Source: Closterium sp. Naga37s-1 (Eukaryota > Streptophyta > Zygnematophyceae > Desmidiales > Closteriaceae). From it: a DNA stretch of 64,000 bases. Made by a program: the position numbers and the translations under genes. Shown in pieces: positions 54,563-64,000 of this stretch. The DNA is taken from positions 4,654,501-4,718,500 of the forward strand of contig CANJKZ010000078.1 in NCBI GenBank assembly GCA_947471745.1, given 5' to 3'. Numbering within the stretch: the first letter of the stretch is position 1; every line of letters begins with the position of its first letter. Below the pieces are notes generated by a model. That model saw only the letters and a list, made by a program, of their open reading frames with translations. It made no database searches and had not been told where the DNA came from.

Positions 54563-57500
54563 ATGGCTAGACCAGACGAGTCAAGCGCAGAGGAGAGCTC
54601 TCCGTTTATGAACATCCACTCGCGAGCAGCCTCATCTCACCCACCTCTTCACGCTCCACCTGTCCACCGATCTTCCTCACCGGATTCTCGAGACTCGTTT
54701 TTCTCCCTGCCATTCTCCTCGCTGTCCGCGTCCTCTTTTTCGATCTCTTCAATCCGACGGCGAGAATGGGCTATATTTTTCCGCCAGCTATTAGACCGGC
54801 GTTGGTGGGAGTCCGCTTCACGGCATTTGCGCAACAATCCTCGCGAGTTCATCGCATCTGCATTCGCTACTAGCGACGGCTGGTTTCCCGGAGCGAAGCC
54901 GTATATCGCCGCCCTCCTGATCATCCTCGTTATTATCACGCCGCTATGGCTAGTCTCCAGCATATCAGGAGCGAGTGTATATCATTCGGAAGAAAATGCG
55001 GGATCGGATGAAGATTTGCGAGGGGAATGGAACACCAAGGCAGGGCGGAATGTACTGGATGCCGTCTTGTGCCATGCAGAGGCAGTTTACCGGGTGAGTG
55101 AATGGGGTGACTTTTGGGTTGACGTGATGATGAGAATCGTTTTGAGACGTCTCAAAACAAAAGTATCATCACGTGGCAGTATACTGGATGAGTGAATATG
55201 GCTCGAAAGTCATCTCGGATGGGAAGATGCAAGGGGAATGGAACACCAAGGCAGGACGGGATGGGCTAGATGCCGTCTTATGCCATGCAGAGGCAGTTTA
55301 CCAGGTGAGTGAATAGGGAGTAAATTTCAATGTGGGGAAAGAGCTGATCAGATTCCGACAGATTGGATGCTGTTTCGTGGCAAGCGGGGGCAGTATACTA
55401 GGAGTGAATGGATTGTACTTCTCATTGTGGAAAGAGCGGGTATGCTTTCTGTCTAATGCATGCGGTTTCATGGCAGGCAGAGGCAGTGTAGCTCGTGAGT
55501 CTATATAGCTATATTTCTTGTAGCGGCTCTCCCTTTCCTCATCTCCCCACTTCGCCCGTCCCCCACCACCTTCAGTTCAGGCCAACATGGCAAACAGAAA
55601 GGCGTCCGTAGGGGACCATGTACAGCCCATGCTGACGGATTTCCACCACATGCGCATGCGCGTGCTCTTTTCTTCTCTTCCTCTCTTCTTCCCCCTACCA
55701 CCTCTCTTTCTCACCATTTCAGGCCAACATGGCCAGCTTGAAGGCGTCCCTTGGGGGTCATCTACAGCCCATGCTGAGATGTGCCTCTCCCCTCTTCCCC
55801 TCCCTCTCCCCCTCTCCTGCTCCCTCTCCTTCTCTCACCATTTCAGGCCAACATGGCCAACATGAAGGCGTCCCTAGGGGGTCATCATCTACAGCCCATG
55901 CTGAAAGATTTCCATGGCATGCGCATGCGCGTGCTCCTTTCAACTCTCCCCCTTTTCTCTTCCCCCCCACCACCTCCCTCTCTCACCACCTTCAGGCCAA
56001 CATGGCCAACAGAAAGGCGTCTCTAGGGGGCCATCTGCAGCCCATGCTGAAGGACTTTCACCACACGCACATGCGCGTGCTCATTCCCACGTACCCTTTC
56101 CTCTTTTCTCAACTGCTCTCTCTCACCCTCCTTGTCTCCCCGCACTACCCCCTTCCCGCACCACCGTCAGGCCAACATGGCCAACAGAAAGGCGTCTCTA
56201 GGGGGCCATCTGCAGCCCATGCTGAAGGACTTTCACCACATGCGCATGCGCGTGCTCATTCCCACGTATCCTTGTCCCTATGAGGAGCGGGTGGGGGCGT
56301 GGGGCGTGGGAGGGAAGGTGCGTGTAGGGGCCTAGGGTGTAAGGGGAAGGGAAGGCGTATGTTGAAAAGGAAATGGGAAGAATCAGGGACTTGAATCGTA
56401 TGCACTTGCGCGTGCTCATTCCCACGTTCCCCTGCCCCCATGAGGAGAGGGTGGGGGCATGTGGCGTCGGGGGGAAGGTGTGTGCGAAGGGGGAAGGTGT
56501 GTGGGAGGGCCTAGGGTGTGGGAGGCAAGGTGTGTGTGGGGAACCTAAGGTGCGTGGAAGAAAGCTACTAATAGGGCGTGGGGAATTGAAGTTGCTAATA
56601 AGGAATGAAAGAACTCATCAGGACCTTCGGGTCCTCACCCACACTCACCATTTGACTATGCCTCTTACATTCTCAAAAATCCCTCCCTCACACTCTCCTT
56701 CCCTCTCTATCTCCCTCCCAGCATCCCTTGCTTTTCTTCCCTGTGAGGGTGTTTGTTATCATTGAAACCGGCTTGAGCGCACCTGATTATGCGTGCCAGC
56801 TATGTGCTTGATATAATAGAACCATGCTGTGAGCGCGCCTGAAATGTTTGACTTACAGAAAGGAGATTACGTTAGCCAGCTGTCATCTCCTTCCCCTCTC
56901 TCCCTCTCCATTTCTTCATGTCTCCCCTCCCTTCCCTTCCTTGCCCCCCTCTACCCGTCCCCTCCATCCCTCTCCCCTTCTTACTTCCCCGCTCTCTATC
57001 CCTTCCTCCCTTCCTTCCTCCCCACAGTGGGTGTGTTTGATCCCAACAGCTGTTCAAGCCAAACCCGTTGTCTACAGGTGAGCCCAATCAAGGGAGACTT
57101 TTTGCAAGCTGCCCATAAAGTTTTCGCCAGGGTTTAGACCCCTCGCTCAGCCTCTAACCCCTCTCTCAGCCTCTGTACCCTTCCTCGCCATTCCCAGACA
57201 TACACGTGTAGCCACCATTATGGCCACCACTATTGCTCTCATCCACCATCATCCATGCACACTCGATCGCTTCCTCTCTCCCCCTCACACCTTCCTTCAA
57301 CCACTCTCCTGCCCCCTGACCTCCCCTCTCCCTTCTCTCCCACCTCTCCCCAGTGTGGGCAGTGACGAGGAGTATTCATTCGAAGAGTCAATGTTTCGCC
57401 ACTACCGCTCCCAGCCCTACACGCTCGACCCGTTTCTCTCCCCGCAAGCCCAGGCACGCATGCAGCTGCTGCGCTTCCTGCACTTTCACTCGCTGGGGCT

Positions 57501-57579
57501 GGCTGGGAAAGCATCGTTAGGCGACTACCAAAAATGGAACCCGAATGTGACTTTCCGCACTCTGCCTGAATTGATGCAG
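54563..57579 (+). CDS. Type II membrane protein, possible Golgi glycosyltransferase, partial
   Basis: A phase-consistent model: exon 1 54563-55093 (177 codons), exon 2 56171-56290 (40 codons), exon 3 57028-57077, exon 4 57354-57579, each with GT-AG borders, giving 309 aa and continuing beyond. The Ser/Pro-rich N-terminus (about 1-110) is followed by one membrane segment at about 114-134 (YIAALLIILVIITPLWLVSS), then a lumenal side. This is the topology of Golgi glycosyltransferases. The segment MRMRVLIPTYPCP followed by SDEEYSFEESMFRHYRSQPYTLDP loosely recalls the N-terminal part of exostosin-like GT47 domains (a short basic strand, then Y..E..f...YRT.DP). This is a weak resemblance by eye. 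The rest of the gene would lie beyond the satellite or is lost. Exons 1, 2 and 4 each have duplicated junction copies nearby. Confidence 0.5.
55005..55495 (+). repeat. Exon 1 end with donor site, decaying tandem copies
   Basis: The end of exon 1 (GGGGAATGGAACACCAAGGC ... GAGGCAGTTTACCGG followed by GTGAGTGAATGG) recurs at about 55213-55316 with the donor GTGAGT intact. Shorter traces lie near 55171-55199, 55366-55410 and 55450-55500, keeping GGCAG...GTGAGT or GAGTGAATGG. Confidence 0.8.
55581..56290 (+). repeat. Five tandem copies of acceptor plus start of exon 2
   Basis: A pyrimidine-rich tract, CAG and then GCCAACATGGC begin copies at 55581, 55723, 55847, 55996 and 56171 (spacings 142, 124, 149, 175). 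Each encodes ANMA(N/S)..KAS(L/V)G..(L/V)QPML in the same phase. Only the last copy carries the full 40-codon exon with a donor GTGGGG. The first four fade into the next pyrimidine tract. Confidence 0.9.
56291..57027 (+). other. Intron, G-rich then pyrimidine-rich
   Basis: Contains GGGGGAAGGTGTGTG-type degenerate repeats (about 56290-56560) and, at about 56389-56460, another copy of the exon 2 end (GTGCTCATTCCCACGTTCCC). The last 150 bp are the pyrimidine tract leading to the exon 3 acceptor. Confidence 0.5.
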
Positions 57580-58616
57580 GTAGGTGGGGAGGGCGGGGGA
57601 CGGAAAGCGCGAGGGGAGCGAGGGAAGAGAGGGGAGGGAGAGGAAAGGGGAAAGAATGGAGAGAGAGTGGGGTGATGACTGCAAGCCCAGGCATGCATGC
57701 AGCTTCTGCGCTTCTTTCACTTCCACTCCGTGAGGCTCTCTGGGCGGGCTTCGTTGGGCGATTATCAGAAGTGGAATCCTAATGTCACTTTCCGCACTCT
57801 GCCCGAACAGATGCAGGTAGGTGTGGGGAGAAAGAAGAGTGGAGTGAGAGAGGGGTAGAAGGTGTGGATGGGGGTATCGTTGGGAAAGCTCAAGTGCGCA
57901 TGCAGCTGCTGTGCTTTCTGCTCTTCCATTCCCTGGGTCTCTTTGGAAAGGCTTCGTTGGGCGACTATCAGAAGTGGAACCCCAATGTCATGTTCCGCAC
58001 GCTGGCTGAACTGATGCAGGTAGGTGGGGAGGGATGGGGAGGGATAGAGCGAGGATGGGGAGAGGAAGAAGAGTGGAGTGAGAGAGAGGTGAGAGGGTGG
58101 AGTTGGGGGTATGGTGAAACAGAAATGGAGGTGTGGTTATGCAGAAACGGAAAGCCCAGACGCTGCCCTAGGCCCCGCAAAGAACCCCGGTCGAAACCGA
58201 AGGTGTGACCCAAAGAATAAAGGGCTCTAGGGAAGGTAGGGGTCCGTGCGAGGACCCACACCCACCCTAGAGTCCACAAAGAACCATAGGGCTCTATGCA
58301 GATGCTTCGCAGGGCTCTATGCAGATGCTTCGCTTCCCCTCACTGGCCGACGGGGGCCTCACTGGGCGATTACCATAGGTGGAACCCGAATGCCACGTTT
58401 CGCACTCTGCCTGAACTGATGCATGTAGGGAGGATTGGGAGTAGCAGGGGCAATGGGTGAGAGGAATACGGAGTGGAAGGGAGAGAGTAGGAAAGAACGA
58501 GGGAAGAGAGGGGAGAGGGGGTGAAAACAGGGGACAAATGGGAGAGGGGCTGCTGAATTGCGTACCAGAAGTGAAACCCAAACGTCACGTTTTCCACTCT
58601 GCCGGAACTGATGCAT
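57430..58616 (+). repeat. Tandem copies of the exon 4 end with donor site
   Basis: The exon 4 end (encoding MQLLRFLHFHS...GDYQKWNPNVTFRTLPELMQ, then GTAGGTG) is repeated at 57681-57816, 57888-58019, about 58316-58423 and about 58550-58616. The second and third copies are open in the same phase, with donors intact (CAG then GTAGGTG), and differ by scattered substitutions. The fourth and fifth are degenerate. None of copies two to five has an obvious upstream pyrimidine tract. Confidence 0.88.
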
Positions 58617-58663
58617 GCAGTGACATTCTGAAGCTCTGCTGCGGCGAGTGTGAGGATTTTTTG

Positions 58664-61600
58664 CATGTATGCAGGCAGCGTGAGTGGGACTGCATGTATG
58701 CAGGCAGCGTGAGTGGGACTGCATGTATGCAGGCAGCGTGAGTGGGACTGCATGTATGCAGGCAGCGTGAGTGGGACTGCATGTATGCAGGCAGCGTGAG
58801 TGGGACTGCATGTATGCAGGCAGCGTGAGTGGGACTGCATGTATGCAGGCAGCGTGAGTGGGACTGCATGTATGCAGGCAGCGTGAGTGGGACTGCATGT
58901 ATGCAGGCAGCGTGAGTGGGACTGCATGTATGCAGGCAGCGTGAGTGGGACTGCATGTATGCAGGCAGCGTGAGTGGGACTGCATGTATGCAGGCAGCGT
59001 GAGTGGGACTGCATGTATGCAGGCAGCGTGAGTGGGACTGCATGTATGCAGGCAGCGTGAGTGGGACTGCATGTATGCAGGCAGCGTGAGTGGGACTGCA
59101 TGTATGCAGGCAGCGTGAGTGGGACTGCATGTATGCAGGCAGCGTGAGTGGGACTGCATGTATGCAGGCAGCGTGAGTGGGACTGCATGTATGCAGGCAG
59201 CGTGAGTGGGACTGCATGTATGCAGGCAGCGTGAGTGGGACTGCATGTATGCAGGCAGCGTGAGTGGGACTGCATGTATGCAGGCAGCGTGAGTGGGACT
59301 GCATGTATGCAGGCAGCGTGAGTGGGACTGCATGTATGCAGGCAGCGTGAGTGGGACTGCATGTATGCAGGCAGCGTGAGTGGGACTGCATGTATGCAGG
59401 CAGCGTGAGTGGGACTGCATGTATGCAGGCAGCGTGAGTGGGACTGCATGTATGCAGGCAGCGTGAGTGGGACTGCATGTATGCAGGCAGCGTGAGTGGG
59501 ACTGCATGTATGCAGGCAGCGTGAGTGGGACTGCATGTATGCAGGCAGCGTGAGTGGGACTGCATGTATGCAGGCAGCGTGAGTGGGACTGCATGTATGC
59601 AGGCAGCGTGAGTGGGACTGCATGTATGCAGGCAGCGTGAGTGGGACTGCATGTATGCAGGCAGCGTGAGTGGGACTGCATGTATGCAGGCAGCGTGAGT
59701 GGGACTGCATGTATGCAGGCAGCGTGAGTGGGACTGCATGTATGCAGGCAGCGTGAGTGGGACTGCATGTATGCAGGCAGCGTGAGTGGGACTGCATGTA
59801 TGCAGGCAGCGTGAGTGGGACTGCATGTATGCAGGCAGCGTGAGTGGGACTGCATGTATGCAGGCAGCGTGAGTGGGACTGCATGTATGCAGGCAGCGTG
59901 AGTGGGACTGCATGTATGCAGGCAGCGTGAGTGGGACTGCATGTATGCAGGCAGCGTGAGTGGGACTGCATGTATGCAGGCAGCGTGAGTGGGACTGCAT
60001 GTATGCAGGCAGCGTGAGTGGGACTGCATGTATGCAGGCAGCGTGAGTGGGACTGCATGTATGCAGGCAGCGTGAGTGGGACTGCATGTATGCAGGCAGC
60101 GTGAGTGGGACTGCATGTATGCAGGCAGCGTGAGTGGGACTGCATGTATGCAGGCAGCGTGAGTGGGACTGCATGTATGCAGGCAGCGTGAGTGGGACTG
60201 CATGTATGCAGGCAGCGTGAGTGGGACTGCATGTATGCAGGCAGCGTGAGTGGGACTGCATGTATGCAGGCAGCGTGAGTGGGACTGCATGTATGCAGGC
60301 AGCGTGAGTGGGACTGCATGTATGCAGGCAGCGTGAGTGGGACTGCATGTATGCAGGCAGCGTGAGTGGGACTGCATGTATGCAGGCAGCGTGAGTGGGA
60401 CTGCATGTATGCAGGCAGCGTGAGTGGGACTGCATGTATGCAGGCAGCGTGAGTGGGACTGCATGTATGCAGGCAGCGTGAGTGGGACTGCATGTATGCA
60501 GGCAGCGTGAGTGGGACTGCATGTATGCAGGCAGCGTGAGTGGGACTGCATGTATGCAGGCAGCGTGAGTGGGACTGCATGTATGCAGGCAGCGTGAGTG
60601 GGACTGCATGTATGCAGGCAGCGTGAGTGGGACTGCATGTATGCAGGCAGCGTGAGTGGGACTGCATGTATGCAGGCAGCGTGAGTGGGACTGCATGTAT
60701 GCAGGCAGCGTGAGTGGGACTGCATGTATGCAGGCAGCGTGAGTGGGACTGCATGTATGCAGGCAGCGTGAGTGGGACTGCATGTATGCAGGCAGCGTGA
60801 GTGGGACTGCATGTATGCAGGCAGCGTGAGTGGGACTGCATGTATGCAGGCAGCGTGAGTGGGACTGCATGTATGCAGGCAGCGTGAGTGGGACTGCATG
60901 TATGCAGGCAGCGTGAGTGGGACTGCATGTATGCAGGCAGCGTGAGTGGGACTGCATGTATGCAGGCAGCGTGAGTGGGACTGCATGTATGCAGGCAGCG
61001 TGAGTGGGACTGCATGTATGCAGGCAGCGTGAGTGGGACTGCATGTATGCAGGCAGCGTGAGTGGGACTGCATGTATGCAGGCAGCGTGAGTGGGACTGC
61101 ATGTATGCAGGCAGCGTGAGTGGGACTGCATGTATGCAGGCAGCGTGAGTGGGACTGCATGTATGCAGGCAGCGTGAGTGGGACTGCATGTATGCAGGCA
61201 GCGTGAGTGGGACTGCATGTATGCAGGCAGCGTGAGTGGGACTGCATGTATGCAGGCAGCGTGAGTGGGACTGCATGTATGCAGGCAGCGTGAGTGGGAC
61301 TGCATGTATGCAGGCAGCGTGAGTGGGACTGCATGTATGCAGGCAGCGTGAGTGGGACTGCATGTATGCAGGCAGCGTGAGTGGGACTGCATGTATGCAG
61401 GCAGCGTGAGTGGGACTGCATGTATGCAGGCAGCGTGAGTGGGACTGCATGTATGCAGGCAGCGTGAGTGGGACTGCATGTATGCAGGCAGCGTGAGTGG
61501 GACTGCATGTATGCAGGCAGCGTGAGTGGGACTGCATGTATGCAGGCAGCGTGAGTGGGACTGCATGTATGCAGGCAGCGTGAGTGGGACTGCATGTATG

Positions 61601-64000
61601 CAGGCAGCGTGAGTGGGACTGCATGTATGCAGGCAGCGTGAGTGGGACTGCATGTATGCAGGCAGCGTGAGTGGGACTGCATGTATGCAGGCAGCGTGAG
61701 TGGGACTGCATGTATGCAGGCAGCGTGAGTGGGACTGCATGTATGCAGGCAGCGTGAGTGGGACTGCATGTATGCAGGCAGCGTGAGTGGGACTGCATGT
61801 ATGCAGGCAGCGTGAGTGGGACTGCATGTATGCAGGCAGCGTGAGTGGGACTGCATGTATGCAGGCAGCGTGAGTGGGACTGCATGTATGCAGGCAGCGT
61901 GAGTGGGACTGCATGTATGCAGGCAGCGTGAGTGGGACTGCATGTATGCAGGCAGCGTGAGTGGGACTGCATGTATGCAGGCAGCGTGAGTGGGACTGCA
62001 TGTATGCAGGCAGCGTGAGTGGGACTGCATGTATGCAGGCAGCGTGAGTGGGACTGCATGTATGCAGGCAGCGTGAGTGGGACTGCATGTATGCAGGCAG
62101 CGTGAGTGGGACTGCATGTATGCAGGCAGCGTGAGTGGGACTGCATGTATGCAGGCAGCGTGAGTGGGACTGCATGTATGCAGGCAGCGTGAGTGGGACT
62201 GCATGTATGCAGGCAGCGTGAGTGGGACTGCATGTATGCAGGCAGCGTGAGTGGGACTGCATGTATGCAGGCAGCGTGAGTGGGACTGCATGTATGCAGG
62301 CAGCGTGAGTGGGACTGCATGTATGCAGGCAGCGTGAGTGGGACTGCATGTATGCAGGCAGCGTGAGTGGGACTGCATGTATGCAGGCAGCGTGAGTGGG
62401 ACTGCATGTATGCAGGCAGCGTGAGTGGGACTGCATGTATGCAGGCAGCGTGAGTGGGACTGCATGTATGCAGGCAGCGTGAGTGGGACTGCATGTATGC
62501 AGGCAGCGTGAGTGGGACTGCATGTATGCAGGCAGCGTGAGTGGGACTGCATGTATGCAGGCAGCGTGAGTGGGACTGCATGTATGCAGGCAGCGTGAGT
62601 GGGACTGCATGTATGCAGGCAGCGTGAGTGGGACTGCATGTATGCAGGCAGCGTGAGTGGGACTGCATGTATGCAGGCAGCGTGAGTGGGACTGCATGTA
62701 TGCAGGCAGCGTGAGTGGGACTGCATGTATGCAGGCAGCGTGAGTGGGACTGCATGTATGCAGGCAGCGTGAGTGGGACTGCATGTATGCAGGCAGCGTG
62801 AGTGGGACTGCATGTATGCAGGCAGCGTGAGTGGGACTGCATGTATGCAGGCAGCGTGAGTGGGACTGCATGTATGCAGGCAGCGTGAGTGGGACTGCAT
62901 GTATGCAGGCAGCGTGAGTGGGACTGCATGTATGCAGGCAGCGTGAGTGGGACTGCATGTATGCAGGCAGCGTGAGTGGGACTGCATGTATGCAGGCAGC
63001 GTGAGTGGGACTGCATGTATGCAGGCAGCGTGAGTGGGACTGCATGTATGCAGGCAGCGTGAGTGGGACTGCATGTATGCAGGCAGCGTGAGTGGGACTG
63101 CATGTATGCAGGCAGCGTGAGTGGGACTGCATGTATGCAGGCAGCGTGAGTGGGACTGCATGTATGCAGGCAGCGTGAGTGGGACTGCATGTATGCAGGC
63201 AGCGTGAGTGGGACTGCATGTATGCAGGCAGCGTGAGTGGGACTGCATGTATGCAGGCAGCGTGAGTGGGACTGCATGTATGCAGGCAGCGTGAGTGGGA
63301 CTGCATGTATGCAGGCAGCGTGAGTGGGACTGCATGTATGCAGGCAGCGTGAGTGGGACTGCATGTATGCAGGCAGCGTGAGTGGGACTGCATGTATGCA
63401 GGCAGCGTGAGTGGGACTGCATGTATGCAGGCAGCGTGAGTGGGACTGCATGTATGCAGGCAGCGTGAGTGGGACTGCATGTATGCAGGCAGCGTGAGTG
63501 GGACTGCATGTATGCAGGCAGCGTGAGTGGGACTGCATGTATGCAGGCAGCGTGAGTGGGACTGCATGTATGCAGGCAGCGTGAGTGGGACTGCATGTAT
63601 GCAGGCAGCGTGAGTGGGACTGCATGTATGCAGGCAGCGTGAGTGGGACTGCATGTATGCAGGCAGCGTGAGTGGGACTGCATGTATGCAGGCAGCGTGA
63701 GTGGGACTGCATGTATGCAGGCAGCGTGAGTGGGACTGCATGTATGCAGGCAGCGTGAGTGGGACTGCATGTATGCAGGCAGCGTGAGTGGGACTGCATG
63801 TATGCAGGCAGCGTGAGTGGGACTGCATGTATGCAGGCAGCGTGAGTGGGACTGCATGTATGCAGGCAGCGTGAGTGGGACTGCATGTATGCAGGCAGCG
63901 TGAGTGGGACTGCATGTATGCAGGCAGCGTGAGTGGGACTGCATGTATGCAGGCAGCGTGAGTGGGACTGCATGTATGCAGGCAGCGTGAGTGGGACTGC
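58664..64000. repeat. 29-bp satellite array, about 184 identical copies, runs off window
   Basis: Unit CATGTATGCAGGCAGCGTGA plus GTGGGACTG, repeated without visible variation to the last base. Because 29 is not a multiple of 3 and the minus strand of the unit has no stop in any frame, all three minus frames are open for more than 5 kb. The resulting 29-residue peptide repeat is a by-product. The unit contains TATGCAG followed by GCAGC and GTGAGT, so it resembles an acceptor and a donor site five bases apart. It lies right after the last decayed exon 4 copy. Confidence 0.97.

Noticed and set aside
56636-56660. GGACC...GGTCC hairpin in the intron as a terminator or RNA element
   Set aside because: The stem is only a few bases and such hairpins are expected by chance in this composition.
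58359-63973. Three minus-strand open frames of about 1,800 codons each
   Set aside because: All three are the same 29-bp repeat read in different phases. The unit lacks minus-strand stops and is not a multiple of three, so the frames are automatic.
58664-64000. CRISPR-like array (29-bp repeats)
   Set aside because: There are no spacers between units, and the context is a eukaryotic intron-bearing gene.

Overview
The window is eukaryotic nuclear DNA dominated by transposable elements. It comes most likely from a streptophyte green alga or early land-plant lineage. The main evidence is an intron-rich gene (52226-54072) whose nine exons read through in phase as UDP-D-apiose/UDP-D-xylose synthase (AXS), an enzyme of streptophyte cell-wall and apiose metabolism. 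The very GC-rich Copia elements with poly-Gly and Gly/Ala/Pro low-complexity segments recall those I associate with charophytes such as Closterium or Chara. That genus-level guess is from memory and weak. There are no bacterial-type operons, CRISPR arrays, rRNA genes or convincing tRNA genes.

About 0-52 kb is a nest of Ty1/Copia LTR retrotransposon fossils of two families. Family A (GC-rich; short LTRs of about 115-134 bp with TGTCA...TGACA or TGTCA...TTCACA ends; tRNA-iMet-like primer site; long repetitive leader; gag, protease, integrase, low-complexity linker, RT, RNase H) has eight members: A1 (1-4395, +), A2 (7621-10573, -), A3 (12073-15886, -), A4 (17743-24936, -), fragment A5 (26367-27322, -), A6 (28686-36053, +), A7 (39412-45120 resuming at 51616-51942, -) and A8 (45121-51610, -). 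Family B (less GC-rich; LTRs of about 390-460 bp) has two: B1 (4396-about 10959, +), carrying A2 in its 3' LTR, and B2 (28184-39411, -), carrying A6. A8 sits in A7, and a 375-bp mini-element (T2) sits in A8, giving nesting up to four deep. Five-base target duplications frame A2, A4, A6, A8, T2 and a 153-bp palindromic element at 11560-11712. A TRIM/SMART-like tandem (T1) lies inside A2. All the large elements look broken; A6 and A8 are the youngest, and A8 has two identical LTRs.

Between the elements lie short host-like spacers with minisatellites (72-bp, 49-bp and about 18-bp units at 16.0-17.3 kb) and a few unplaced open frames.

From 52.2 kb the host region begins. AXS is followed, on the same strand, by a gene starting at 54563 that encodes a type II membrane protein. 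A four-exon model is phase-consistent (309 aa so far). Its locus is riddled with tandem duplications of splice-junction segments: three separate arrays, 55.0-55.5, 55.58-56.29 and 57.43-58.62 kb. From 58664 to the window end runs a homogeneous satellite of a 29-bp unit, about 184 copies. AXS makes nucleotide sugars in the cytosol and the downstream protein has Golgi-glycosyltransferase-like topology. A shared cell-wall theme is possible but is inference only.
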